Shown here piece by piece: positions 1-7,756 of a stretch of 21,171 nucleotides of DNA. The notes beneath the pieces were generated by a model. The model had not been told where the DNA came from. It did not search any database and worked only from the letters and a program-made list of their open reading frames with translations. The stretch is from IMG/VR virus record IMGVR_UViG_3300028569_000199, positions 1 to 21,171 of that record; one strand, given 5' to 3'. Within the stretch, counting starts at the first letter, position 1. Each line of letters begins with the position of its first letter. Position numbers and translations under genes: made by a program. This DNA comes from a virus.

Positions 1-2
1 AA

Positions 3-503
3 AATTATGAAGAAGTAGAATTTCCACACGAACCAAAATCTCCTTTTCATGTTCATTGTTCTCCTATTTTTGTTAATAATATATTAAGTTTAAGTTACAA
101 TTTCAATATTTACATAAAAAATGGTAACGTGTGGAAAATTGTAAAAGAAAAGGTATGGCAAGGATTTTTTGACGGAGAATTTACAAATTATGTATATTCC
201 AATAAAGCATTTATAAAAAATAAAGAAATTATTTTTTCTTTTTTTGAAAAAATTTACAGAATAGCTCCTTACAACGAAAATTATATTATAACTGGTCATT
301 CTTCGATATCGAAAAATAAATCTATAGTAGTTAATAAAGACGGTGCTGTTTTAGGAGAAATACAAGATGAATTCGGTAATAGTATATATAAATGTAACAT
401 CATTAATGATGTTTTATACTACTCTGCTAAAATAATAGAAAATGAAATATGGAATTCTGAAAATTACGAAATACAAAAAACAAACATATTTTTTATAAAA
501 TAA
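3..503 (+). CDS. Unknown protein, 5' end outside the window
   Basis: The reading frame is open from base 3, so this is the C-terminal part (about 166 residues) of a longer protein, not a short gene beginning at the GTG at 129. I do not recognise the family. The visible part is rich in Ile, Asn, Tyr and Phe with alternating hydrophobic and polar residues (for example YIKNGNVWKIV, KSIVVNKDGAVLGEI), which suggests mostly beta structure, possibly repeated blade-like units. No signal peptide, membrane segment or catalytic motif is visible. It is followed after 29 bp by a small basic protein on the same strand. A virion or accessory role is possible but not shown. Confidence 0.7.
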   Translation, partial: NYEEVEFPHEPKSPFHVHCSPIFVNNILSLSYNFNIYIKNGNVWKIVKEKVWQGFFDGEFTNYVYSNKAFIKNKEIIFSFFEKIYRIAPYNENYIITGHSSISKNKSIVVNKDGAVLGEIQDEFGNSIYKCNIINDVLYYSAKIIENEIWNSENYEIQKTNIFFIK

Positions 504-532
504 AAAATAAAAGATTAATTATATATATATAT

Positions 533-799
533 ATGCCTTACACTATAAAAAAATCCTCTAATAAATATAAAGTTTGCAAAAAAACAGGAAAGAAATGTTT
601 TGGTACTCATAGTAGTAAGAAAAAAGCTGTTGCTCAAATCGGAGCTATAGAATCTAGTGAAAACCAACAAAACGAATCGTATTTAGATTTTAATATGATA
701 TTGGAAGCGTGTTGGAAAGATTATGAACAAAAAGGAATGAAAAAAAAGGGTAATAAAATGGTTCCTAACTGTGTTCCTAAAAAAAGAAAAAAGAAATGA
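533..799 (+). CDS. Small basic phage protein with C-terminal MVPNCVPKK motif
   Basis: This is an 88-residue, Lys-rich protein with two recognisable parts. Residues 1-40 (MPYTIKKSSNKYKV, then GTHSSKKKAVAQIGAIE) resemble small phage proteins of the 'MPY.v.k..gkY.V...tG..fg.Hsskk.A.aQ..Al' type. The C-terminal part (CWKDYEQKGMKKKGNKMVPNCVPKK) resembles a motif that I recall recurring at the ends of T4-like phage hypothetical proteins; this is from memory, not a search. The function is unknown; the charge would fit nucleic-acid or head association. An ILEA sequence precedes the second part and fits an (L/I)-x-E|A prohead-protease site. A run of alternating TA precedes the ATG at 533 and there is no Shine-Dalgarno. 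The stop overlaps the next start as ATGA. Confidence 0.8.
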   Translation: MPYTIKKSSNKYKVCKKTGKKCFGTHSSKKKAVAQIGAIESSENQQNESYLDFNMILEACWKDYEQKGMKKKGNKMVPNCVPKKRKKK

Positions 800-1665
800 A
801 AGATAACGATCAAATTTTATTAGAAGATATATACAATAATATCTTAAAAGAAGCTCCTATAGATAGTTTTAATTTGGTAGGAGAATGGGAACCGACTTCT
901 AAAAAAAGAGGATATGATAAGGCTAGTCGAGGTATATTGACTAGTCCTGCTGGTGTAGAAAAAATAAAAAAACTTTGGGCTAAAACTAGGCAGGATTTTG
1001 ATGTTTATATGGTTTCTACAAAAGAAGGTTGGAAATATTCTGAAGTAGGTGAGGTCGATCCATATTTTATTAGAGATAAATTAAAATTGGATATTCCTAT
1101 TAATGATGATAATATTACAATTTTTTATACTAGTAATAAAGGAGCCGAAAAAATACCTACTACGGCATGGACACTAGCACATCGTTTTGGTCATGCTCTA
1201 AGAAGATCTAGCAAAGGAAGCAATTACGAATATTCCGAATTGGAAAAATTACTTCAACGAATGATTGATAATGTAGCCGATAAAATTTATAGAAAAAGTT
1301 TAAAAACTTCTAAATACGAATACAATCAAAACACTAAAAATATAAGAGAAATGCAAAGACAAGTTGCTCATGCTCTAGGTACTTTTAAATCGGCAAGAGA
1401 TAGAAAATTAAGAAATGTTTTTGAGTTTACCAATGAAGTTATAGCCCAATATATAATAACCGGAAAAGTTGTATTTAATAGAGAATTTCCCAAAATTTTA
1501 CCTACGTATTTTACTTGGGGAACTCCTCAAGGTCCGCATTCCGTACAAATAACACCAGAGCTTCAAGAAGAAATAGATAATACTATATCTGATTTTGAAA
1601 CCGAAATTTATGCATGGGTTGATAATTTGGTGGATTCTGCTAATGGTAAAATTTTTGTCATGTAA
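796..1665 (+). CDS. Zincin-like protein with altered HRxxH motif and N-terminal head-tag-like peptide
   Basis: The 289-residue product carries TAWTLAHRFGHALRR at about 123-137, which looks like a metallopeptidase helix (HEFGHAL) with the catalytic Glu replaced by Arg130; His129 and His133 are kept. About 80 residues on, FTNEVIAQYI (211-220) resembles the gluzincin third-ligand helix (NExxA). The metal-site residues therefore seem retained but the general base is missing, so it may be a pseudo-enzyme, a variant family, or an unrelated helix. The first 20 residues (LLEDIYNNILKEA) match the N-terminal pattern seen in other proteins here, with a possible LKE|A cleavage site at 17-20, suggesting packaging in the head. 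It is coupled to the preceding gene by ATGA. Its last 58 bp overlap the convergent glycosyltransferase gene. Confidence 0.75.
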   Translation: MKDNDQILLEDIYNNILKEAPIDSFNLVGEWEPTSKKRGYDKASRGILTSPAGVEKIKKLWAKTRQDFDVYMVSTKEGWKYSEVGEVDPYFIRDKLKLDIPINDDNITIFYTSNKGAEKIPTTAWTLAHRFGHALRRSSKGSNYEYSELEKLLQRMIDNVADKIYRKSLKTSKYEYNQNTKNIREMQRQVAHALGTFKSARDRKLRNVFEFTNEVIAQYIITGKVVFNREFPKILPTYFTWGTPQGPHSVQITPELQEEIDNTISDFETEIYAWVDNLVDSANGKIFVM

Positions 1666-2471
1666 TATATATTTTTTAATTGTTTTTTACAATAATCCAT
1701 ATCTACAAAATTTTCCTTTGGTCCGTATCCATTAACAACGCTAAATCCATTTTTTTCTATAAAGGTATCCAATCCTTTTTTAAAAATTTCTTGAAAATTT
1801 GATTCATTTCTTATTTTACTATTTTGATGATCGGGTACAATATCCTTTAAATAATTTTTAGAATTATATATATCTGCAAAATATCTAAAAGGCGGGTGAA
1901 AATTATTTTTAATTGCTTGATACGTATGGTCTACGTGTTCCAGCGCATTAAAAAATTTCTCATCTATATATCCGATTTTTGTTATTACCTCCAAATGATA
2001 GTAAGAAAATGCTCCCAGTAGATTGGGGTATAAATCTATTTTTACATTATCTGGATAGTTTATAGTACTTAAAACATTAGGAGTCTTATCGTAATTTAAA
2101 TTATGGTTTCCGTGTAATCCGTAATTAAAATGTTTGATTCCGGTTTTTTTAGAAGTTTCGATATATTTATCAAAAACATTATTATCGGTTATTTCTATGT
2201 CATCCTCCATTAAAAATAAATGAGTACATCCGTTATCAATCAAAAATTTTAATCCTAAATTTTTAGCAATAGCAACACCTTTTTTACCACCAGTTTCTAT
2301 AAAATTAATAGGGTAAACTGGTAATTTTTCAAGACCGTCATTTATTACAACATACTCTATATCTTTATCTTGAACAGCATCCAGCAAAGAATTTAAAGAT
2401 TTTTTAAAAAAATCTGGTCTGTCACAGGTTATTAAAGCACATCCTATTTTTTTACTTTCCATGGGTTGCAT
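1608..2471 (-). CDS. GT-A (family 2-like) glycosyltransferase
   Basis: The protein (287 residues, or 284 from the second Met at 2462) starts with a GT-A nucleotide-sugar-binding pattern: IGCALITCDRPDFFKKSL, then EYVVINDG at about 39-46, a GVAIAKNLGLKF helix, and HLFLMEDDIEI with the acidic metal-binding triad EDD at 89-91. A later segment (LGAFSYYHLEVITKIGYIDEKFF) matches the acceptor side of family-2 enzymes. The donor sugar and acceptor cannot be read from sequence. It is downstream of a paralogous gene with a 20-bp overlap, or 11 bp if Met4 is used, the overlap length that recurs elsewhere in this genome. Neighbouring Thr/Pro-repeat proteins are plausible acceptors; DNA or surface sugar modification are alternatives. 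Confidence 0.82.
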   Translation of the reverse strand: MQPMESKKIGCALITCDRPDFFKKSLNSLLDAVQDKDIEYVVINDGLEKLPVYPINFIETGGKKGVAIAKNLGLKFLIDNGCTHLFLMEDDIEITDNNVFDKYIETSKKTGIKHFNYGLHGNHNLNYDKTPNVLSTINYPDNVKIDLYPNLLGAFSYYHLEVITKIGYIDEKFFNALEHVDHTYQAIKNNFHPPFRYFADIYNSKNYLKDIVPDHQNSKIRNESNFQEIFKKGLDTFIEKNGFSVVNGYGPKENFVDMDYCKKQLKNIYYMTKILPLAESTKLSTHA

Positions 2472-3225
2472 AATTTTGTTGAAGATCTCCCATAAATTCC
2501 ATCAAGTCATCTTTTGTTATCGATTTGATTTCATCGTGATCTGGTATGTATTTATGTTGGTGATGGAAATACCCATATGAAAATCCTACAGATTTATTTT
2601 TAACATCTAACACATCGGAATGATCTACCTTTTGGATTTTAGCATCAGAATACTTTAAAATGTTTCCTACAGTTGGATGGAACGGATGTGGTGGATAAAT
2701 TCCTAATTTTCTTGCCTTATTAATATAATCTAAAAAATCTAAATCTTTTGTATTAACATATCGTTCATCAAAATAACCTAGATTTCCGATAATACCAGAT
2801 CTAATAAAAATAAAATCGGTATTCAATTTTGTATTCACACATAATGATGTATTTGTATCAGAATCGTCCAAATGTGTAGGAGTTTCTTGATATCCTGTCA
2901 TAATCCAAGTGCCAAAAGATTCAGCAGTTTTTATAGTTTTTTCTATAAAATTAGGATCGGTTATTATTACGTTAGAATTGATCAAAAATATATATTTGAT
3001 ACCTAAACATCTAAAGTGTGATATACAATGATTTCTTAGTGTTGCCATAGACACCTGATGAGTCAATTTTTTATCGTATTGAAAATCTTTAAGAGACAAA
3101 AGTCTGTTCGATATTACATACACAGAAGTATCATTAGTAATTTTAGATAAACTATATGAACAATCAATTAAAGATTTATCATCATAAATATCAATCATTC
3201 CAATTCCAATTTCAGTATTTTCCAT
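2452..3225 (-). CDS. Glycosyltransferase-like protein with degenerate DxD motif
   Basis: This 257-residue protein is similar in layout to the next gene downstream and is probably its paralogue. KYIFLINSNVIITDPNF (78-93) aligns with THLFLMEDDIEITDNNV in the partner, and GNLGYFDERYVNTKDLDF aligns with TKIGYIDEKFFNALEHVD. The acidic metal triad reads N83-S84-N85 here. Either it uses another mode of binding, it is a non-catalytic partner, or its DxD lies elsewhere. It is the first gene of a two-gene leftward unit that diverges from the Thr/Pro-repeat gene at 3280. TATAAAT directly abuts the ATG and there is no Shine-Dalgarno. Confidence 0.72.
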   Translation of the reverse strand: MENTEIGIGMIDIYDDKSLIDCSYSLSKITNDTSVYVISNRLLSLKDFQYDKKLTHQVSMATLRNHCISHFRCLGIKYIFLINSNVIITDPNFIEKTIKTAESFGTWIMTGYQETPTHLDDSDTNTSLCVNTKLNTDFIFIRSGIIGNLGYFDERYVNTKDLDFLDYINKARKLGIYPPHPFHPTVGNILKYSDAKIQKVDHSDVLDVKNKSVGFSYGYFHHQHKYIPDHDEIKSITKDDLMEFMGDLQQNYATHGK

Positions 3226-3279
3226 ATTTATATATTAATATAATAACACAAAAAATCAAATAAAAAGTAAATATTTTTA

Positions 3280-4131
3280 ATGTATATTTCTTGTGGTACT
3301 AATGATGATATTGATGATGATAAGGATTATCTTATTACTCTAACACCTACACCTACACCTACGATAATATTCATCCCAACAAGAACACCTACTCCTACTC
3401 CTACTTCTACACCCACAAGAACACCGACACCTACACCTACTCCTACAGAGACCGAAACACCTACACCTACTCCTACAGGCACACCTACAGGAACACCGAC
3501 ACCTACACCTACTCCTACAGAGACCGAAACACCTACACCTACTCCTACAGGCACACCTACAGGAACACCGACTAATACTCCTACATCTACTCCTACAAGA
3601 ACTCCTACAGGAACACCGACTAATACTCCTACATCTACTCCTACAAGAACTCCTACCAATACTCCTACATCAACACCATCACCGACACCGATTCCACCAG
3701 TAGACGGAATTAATGTTCAACTAATACAATTACCATCTAGTACATATCCATCAAATTGTACATTACCTAATATAACAAGTGTATTAGGAAGATATGTTTT
3801 TAGTAAAACATTTTTATGGCAAGATATTCCTAATTGTTTTACGACATGGACAGAATATGGCATACCAAGAACACCAAGTGTAATCATATATTCAAATTGC
3901 GTAATCACTATTAATGTTACATTTGATATATATCGAAATATTTCAAGGCCTGGTGGTCCGAATTGTATTCCTTGTTGTACAGATAATTCTTCTAATACTC
4001 ATATAGGAACCTCAACAGCGGGGATTACTAGAAATGCTAATGGTACAATTACAACTAATTTTCCGACTATTCCAATCAGTAATAATATCACACCAGGTGG
4101 TTGGTCGAATGGTATTGTTCTAACATATTAG
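3280..4131 (+). CDS. Mucin-like Thr/Pro-repeat protein with beta-rich C-terminal domain
   Basis: The 283-residue product has three parts: a short acidic N-terminus (DDIDDDKD near 9-16), a Thr/Pro-alternating stalk at about 21-140, and a C-terminal region at 141-283 that is rich in Thr, Asn, Ile and Cys (including CIPCC at 229-233) and looks like a globular beta domain. The stalk contains exact repeats: a 24-residue unit twice (48-71, 72-95) and a 16-residue unit twice (96-111, 112-127, last residue differing). Such extended stalks in phages usually link or display a terminal binding domain on the virion. No signal peptide or TM segment is visible. The adjacent divergent glycosyltransferases make O-glycosylation of the Thr residues a reasonable inference. 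The same repeat vocabulary reappears in the gene at 20733. Confidence 0.85.
   Translation: MYISCGTNDDIDDDKDYLITLTPTPTPTIIFIPTRTPTPTPTSTPTRTPTPTPTPTETETPTPTPTGTPTGTPTPTPTPTETETPTPTPTGTPTGTPTNTPTSTPTRTPTGTPTNTPTSTPTRTPTNTPTSTPSPTPIPPVDGINVQLIQLPSSTYPSNCTLPNITSVLGRYVFSKTFLWQDIPNCFTTWTEYGIPRTPSVIIYSNCVITINVTFDIYRNISRPGGPNCIPCCTDNSSNTHIGTSTAGITRNANGTITTNFPTIPISNNITPGGWSNGIVLTY
3421..3660 (+). repeat. Tandem DNA repeats coding the Thr/Pro stalk (72 bp x2, 48 bp x2)
   Basis: Two 72-bp units (3421-3492 and 3493-3564) are followed by two 48-bp units (3565-3612 and 3613-3660). All are in frame and made of ACN-CCN codons, so this strand is almost free of G except in the ACAGAGACCGAAACA-type islands. 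Copies are near-identical at DNA as well as protein level, which points to recent slippage or unequal exchange. In-frame length variation is expected. Confidence 0.9.
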
Positions 4132-4164
4132 AATAAGTATTCTCTGATGTGATTCATCGATAAT

Positions 4165-5214
4165 CTATTTTAAATTATCATAAACATTAAGAATATATTC
4201 TTTTAATTCTTTTTTATTTTTAATATCCATTGATTCTATATATTCATTTAAAGATTTAGATATATCAGAAATTTCAAATTCTTCGGTTCCGTCTGGGTTT
4301 AATTCTCGTTGTGGTTCGGCGTGTTCAATTTTAAATGTTTTAGGTTCCAAATTTTGAATTTTTGATACTAAAATTGAATATATATCAGGTGTAATAGATA
4401 TATCTATTATTAAACATATTAAATTATTTGGAACATCTCTTTTAAGATCATCAGAGTTAATTTTTTTATCTAATAAATCAGATATTTTAATTTTTTTATG
4501 AACTGGTGACGTTGTATTTGTTATAAATTCAAACTTTTTATCATTCAAATCGAATATATATATACCTCTCTCGTCTCCTACATCTCCAAAATTATGTTGA
4601 AACGGACTTCCGATGTATAAAATGTTGCCGTCAGTATATTCTCTAAATTCTTTTTTGTGAAAATGTCCTGATATGATATATTTTGATTTTTCAAAAAGAT
4701 TTTTTGATTCAAAACCATGATCGCATAATTTTAATCCATTCATATAAAAGGATTGAATATCTAAATGACCAAAACATATATCAGTTGTAGGAAAATTTTC
4801 TAAATCTGTTGCCCACGGTATAAACGAAACTGTTTTATTTTTTAAAGTTTTATATACTTCAGGTTTTAAATCTATTATAGTTATATTTTTCCATTCGGCT
4901 AAAAGTTTTAACGAATGTATGTCGGATGCATTTTTTTTAAAAACATCGTGATTTCCTACAGAAATAATCAATTCAAAATCTTTAAAATAATCAAAGAATT
5001 GTTTACATACATCTAAAGTTTTTACAGAAATTTCAGATCTATTATGAAACACATCACCGGGTATGATGATTTCGGTAATTCCTCGTTTTTTAAATGTTTC
5101 AGAGGCCCATTTACCGAAATCTAATACAATATCGTGCCATACGGAACTATCTTGTCCTAGTCCTATGTGTATATCTGAAAATATTCCTATTTTATTACTT
5201 TTAAATTGCTTCAT
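4165..5214 (-). CDS. 47: Recombination exonuclease subunit gp47 (SbcD/Mre11 family)
   Basis: The 349-residue length is close to T4 gp47 (about 339). All metallophosphoesterase motifs are visible: SDIHIG (13-18, Asp14/His16), GDVFHNR (53-59), GNHD (87-90), FGHLD, and GHFHKKE. Together with gp46 (the SbcC/Rad50-like ATPase) this family processes DNA ends for recombination-dependent replication and host DNA breakdown. The gp46 partner, which follows gp47 in T4, is not present downstream in this window; the Thr/Pro-repeat gene lies there instead, on the other strand. The start overlaps the stop of the sigma-factor gene as ATGA, so the two are probably translationally coupled at the end of the uvsY-uvsW-55-47 operon. 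Confidence 0.93.
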   Translation of the reverse strand: MKQFKSNKIGIFSDIHIGLGQDSSVWHDIVLDFGKWASETFKKRGITEIIIPGDVFHNRSEISVKTLDVCKQFFDYFKDFELIISVGNHDVFKKNASDIHSLKLLAEWKNITIIDLKPEVYKTLKNKTVSFIPWATDLENFPTTDICFGHLDIQSFYMNGLKLCDHGFESKNLFEKSKYIISGHFHKKEFREYTDGNILYIGSPFQHNFGDVGDERGIYIFDLNDKKFEFITNTTSPVHKKIKISDLLDKKINSDDLKRDVPNNLICLIIDISITPDIYSILVSKIQNLEPKTFKIEHAEPQRELNPDGTEEFEISDISKSLNEYIESMDIKNKKELKEYILNVYDNLK

Positions 5215-5804
5215 CGATCATTACTAATTTTTATATTTCTATTTTTTATGATAGTATTATATTGTTCACTAAACATCATTAATTCTTCTTTGTATTTTTC
5301 ATGTATTTCTTGATTTCTTTTTTCTATCTTTATTCTATTTCTATAAGCATTAAAGGCAATTCTAGTAAAATATGAAAACGGATTCGATCCTTTATTATGT
5401 TGATATTTTTTACCTATCAAAGCTTTCATCATTTTTATGATAGCATCGCCTATCATATCAGGTCTATAGCTATAGTTTATAAAGTTTGGAGCATATGCAA
5501 GTTTTTGCGCAATTTTATATACCATACTAGCCAGTTCGTTTGTAAGATCTCCGCTTTCATAATATTTCATTATAGCATCATCAAATTCTTTTGGCACTAT
5601 ATAAATTTTTTTCTTTTCTGGTTTTTGTTTTATAGTATTTTCTTCTTCGTCTTCTTCGTCATCACAATCATCAACAATCGAATCATCGTCTTCGTTATAA
5701 TCGTTAATTTTTTCTTCATCTTCGATTAAAAGATCTCTTTCTAATTCTTTTAAAGTTTCATCATCTAATGCTAAAGTGTCAGGATTAATTTTTTTTCTTC
5801 TCAT
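5211..5804 (-). CDS. 55: Late-transcription sigma factor, gp55-like
   Basis: Residues from about 70 to 175 align by eye with T4 gp55: a helix around DAIMKYYESGDLTNEL, then FINYSYRPDMIGDAIIKMMKAL, HNKGSNPFSYFTRIAFNAYRNRIKIEKR, which is the sigma region-2 core that binds the RNA polymerase coiled coil and the late -10 element. T4 gp55 recognises TATAAATA without a -35 element. The 197-residue protein has an unusual acidic stretch at about 27-56 (mostly Asp/Glu), absent from T4 gp55 as I recall it. The C-terminus (NRNIKISNDR) lacks the hydrophobic-acidic clamp-binding end of T4 gp55. It sits between uvsW (3-bp gap) and gene 47 (ATGA overlap). Candidate target elements (ATAAGTAA, TATAAATA) are listed separately. 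Confidence 0.85.
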   Translation of the reverse strand: MRRKKINPDTLALDDETLKELERDLLIEDEEKINDYNEDDDSIVDDCDDEEDEEENTIKQKPEKKKIYIVPKEFDDAIMKYYESGDLTNELASMVYKIAQKLAYAPNFINYSYRPDMIGDAIIKMMKALIGKKYQHNKGSNPFSYFTRIAFNAYRNRIKIEKRNQEIHEKYKEELMMFSEQYNTIIKNRNIKISNDR

Positions 5805-5807
5805 AAT

Positions 5808-7223
5808 TTATATTTTTTTTTCGGTAAAGGGATATTTTTCAGCATCATAAAGTTTTTTTCGTTCATCTTTATGTATTTTTCCATAATATGTATTATCAGC
5901 TATGTCAAAAATATAAGCTTTTTCTTTTGTGTGGTGTAATCTTAAGGCTCTACCTATACCTTGTATAATTTTAATTTTTGCTTTTCCGGCTGATGCAAAA
6001 ACGATAGAATGTAAATTTGGGATATTTATACCCGTTGAAAAAATCTTAGACACGGCAACAACTATAACATTATTTTGTTCTTCCATTAATTTTTTAATTT
6101 TTTCACGGTCATCCATTTCGGTTGAACCTTGTATAAAGTAAACGGGAGAATCTATACAAATTTTTTTAAGACTATTTAATAATTCTTCCCCGTGTATGAT
6201 ACGATCAACCATAATAATAGTATTTTTATTTATTTTATTTACTAATTTTGAAATAATTTCATTTCTTTTTTCGCATGTCATTAGAAATGTTAGTTCGTTT
6301 TCATATTTTGATGTTGGTGAATTGGGATTAAATGGAAAATTTGTTTTTCCGTGATCTATTTCTATAAGATATATTTGAAAATCTGATACATATTCACCTT
6401 TTTTAAGTTCATCTGTCTTTTTTTCAAATATTATTGGTCCCAGTTTTCCGCTAATATTCCATTGATCAATTTTTTCTTCTGGTAATGATCCGGTTAAACC
6501 ATACTTAAAGGGAGTTTTTATAAATTTAAATATATTATTTATCTCATTATTTTTTTTAAGTACATGACATTCATCTATTAATAAAATATCTATGTCATTT
6601 AATATAGATAAATCTGTATTTTTTCCTACTAAATATTGTGTACCAGCAACTATTATACTTGCATTCGGATCTAATTTATTTTTTCCCGACCATTTTGAAA
6701 TATTATCTAAACCATACTCTTTAAAATCAGAAGCGGTCTGTTCTACTAATTGTATAGTTGGAACAGTAACTAAAACTTTTGCATTAGGTTTGTTTAGATT
6801 TTCTCTTAAGTTTATTATCAATCCAGCGGTTAGTAATGTTTTTCCACCACCTGTACCAACAACTATTACACCATTGTTTTCTCTTATAGCGGTCTCTATT
6901 GCGTTTTTTTGGTATTCTCTATACGGTATATGCAAAGATAAAATTTTAGAGGGGTTAAAAACGATTTTAAAATTTTTTACTTCTTCTGAAATCTCAAATT
7001 TTAAATTTTCAGAATTTAAATAATTTGTTATTTCTTTCAATAAACCAGATTCAAATTTTCCGGCTGGTGTTATTGCATACAATCTTTTTGGTGTAAATCT
7101 ATTTCTGGCTATAGCTGCTGGGTTAGGACACGAAAAATGATGCCTAATCAATTCCAACTGGGTCGGATCACAAACCAGTTGCATTAAATCTTTCCGATCA
7201 TTATAAAAATCTATATCAATCAT
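5808..7223 (-). CDS. uvsW: UvsW-type superfamily 2 DNA helicase
   Basis: The 471-residue protein shows ordered SF2 motifs: the Q-like REYQKNAIETA segment at 102-112, Walker A GTGGGKT (123-129), TVPTIQL, Walker B/motif II DECH (217-220), motif III GLTGS (242-246), SKIFSTGINIPNL (motif V) and QGIGRALR (421-428, motif VI). The N-terminal region (1-95) corresponds to the small substrate-binding domain of T4 UvsW. UvsW unwinds branched DNA and R-loops, drives fork regression and helps switch from origin-dependent to recombination-dependent replication. T4 UvsW is slightly longer, about 500 residues. The start overlaps the uvsY-like gene by ATGA, and the pairing with uvsY supports the assignment. 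Confidence 0.93.
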   Translation of the reverse strand: MIDIDFYNDRKDLMQLVCDPTQLELIRHHFSCPNPAAIARNRFTPKRLYAITPAGKFESGLLKEITNYLNSENLKFEISEEVKNFKIVFNPSKILSLHIPYREYQKNAIETAIRENNGVIVVGTGGGKTLLTAGLIINLRENLNKPNAKVLVTVPTIQLVEQTASDFKEYGLDNISKWSGKNKLDPNASIIVAGTQYLVGKNTDLSILNDIDILLIDECHVLKKNNEINNIFKFIKTPFKYGLTGSLPEEKIDQWNISGKLGPIIFEKKTDELKKGEYVSDFQIYLIEIDHGKTNFPFNPNSPTSKYENELTFLMTCEKRNEIISKLVNKINKNTIIMVDRIIHGEELLNSLKKICIDSPVYFIQGSTEMDDREKIKKLMEEQNNVIVVAVSKIFSTGINIPNLHSIVFASAGKAKIKIIQGIGRALRLHHTKEKAYIFDIADNTYYGKIHKDERKKLYDAEKYPFTEKKI

Positions 7224-7615
7224 GTTGTTTCCATCTTGATCAGATCAGTTGCGTTTTTAATATCAAAACTCATACTAGAAAATATTTTTTCTACCTTTTC
7301 TAAATATTCGACTAATAATTCATATTTTTCTATATCATCATTAATTTCTTTGACCTTTTCAGATCCTTCTATTTTTATATCCAGTGCGGCTTTAGGTAAA
7401 CTTTTAGGTATACTATCTTGGATTTGTTCTACTACTATTTTTTTAATATCTTTCTTTTTTTTGAACAATCTATTGAGATTTTTTTTACAATCGATTAACC
7501 GTGATACCCATTTATGTTTTATTGTGGGCAGCATCAACTGTTTATCCAAAATATTAAACTGGTCTATTTTAGTATCCTCTATTATTTCTTTTTTGTATTC
7601 ATCTAAAATATCCAT
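7220..7615 (-). CDS. uvsY: UvsY-like recombination mediator
   Basis: This 131-residue protein matches T4 UvsY (137 residues) in size, context and pattern. The N-terminus has YKKEIIEDTKIDQFNILDKQ and KHKWVSRLIDCKKNL, comparable to the VFIDSTKLQYEA and YSKWLNKHSSIKKEM segments of T4 UvsY. A helical middle region follows, and the end is FDIKNATDLIKMET, comparable to the T4 FAIKHIQDMRAFE end. UvsY loads the UvsX recombinase onto gp32-covered ssDNA. It is the first gene of the leftward operon uvsY-uvsW-55-47 and is coupled to uvsW by ATGA. No Shine-Dalgarno is visible; an AT-rich TATAAAATAT precedes the ATG. Similarity is by eye and remote. Confidence 0.75.
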   Translation of the reverse strand: MDILDEYKKEIIEDTKIDQFNILDKQLMLPTIKHKWVSRLIDCKKNLNRLFKKKKDIKKIVVEQIQDSIPKSLPKAALDIKIEGSEKVKEINDDIEKYELLVEYLEKVEKIFSSMSFDIKNATDLIKMETT

Positions 7616-7660
7616 ATATTTTATATAATATCATATAAAATTATAAAATCAAATTTTATA

Positions 7661-7705
7661 TTGACATATATTTAAAAAATATTATGCTAAAGGGCGGCAG
7701 GTGGG
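7661..7705 (+). promoter_or_regulatory. Promoter/G-rich module 1
   Basis: TTGACA at 7661-7666 is followed at 16 bp by TATGCT (7683-7688, 4/6 to TATAAT). A 14-nt G-rich segment, GGGCGGCAGGTGGG (7692-7705), begins 31 bp after the start of the -35. The same arrangement recurs 111-112 bp downstream. In a genome this AT-rich the G run is striking. It points rightward to the genes from 7899. Confidence 0.5.
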
Positions 7706-7756
7706 TTTAAATATTTATAATACTTTATACTGTTACTTTTATTATCTGTTAACCTA

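Noticed and set aside
129-503. Separate gene starting at the GTG at 129
   Set aside because: The same frame is open back to base 3, so the gene more likely starts outside the window.
3225-3232. TATAAATA on the minus strand as a late promoter for the 2452-3225 gene
   Set aside because: It includes the A of the ATG; a T4-type start site would fall inside the gene. It may be only AT-rich start context.
3327-3659. Long Val/Gly-repeat open frame on the minus strand
   Set aside because: It is the antisense shadow of the Thr/Pro-coding repeat (ACN-CCN read backwards) and has no independent start context.
3421-3660. CRISPR-like repeat array
   Set aside because: Repeats are contiguous, in frame and code Thr/Pro; there are no unique spacers.
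4130-4143. AGAATA-AG-TATTCT as a bidirectional terminator between convergent genes
   Set aside because: The stem is six mostly A-T pairs with a 2-nt loop and no T run; too weak to call.
5397-5729. Plus-strand hydrophobic open frame resembling a membrane protein
   Set aside because: It is antisense to the sigma factor; Phe/Ile richness comes from reading Lys/Glu/Asp codons backwards.
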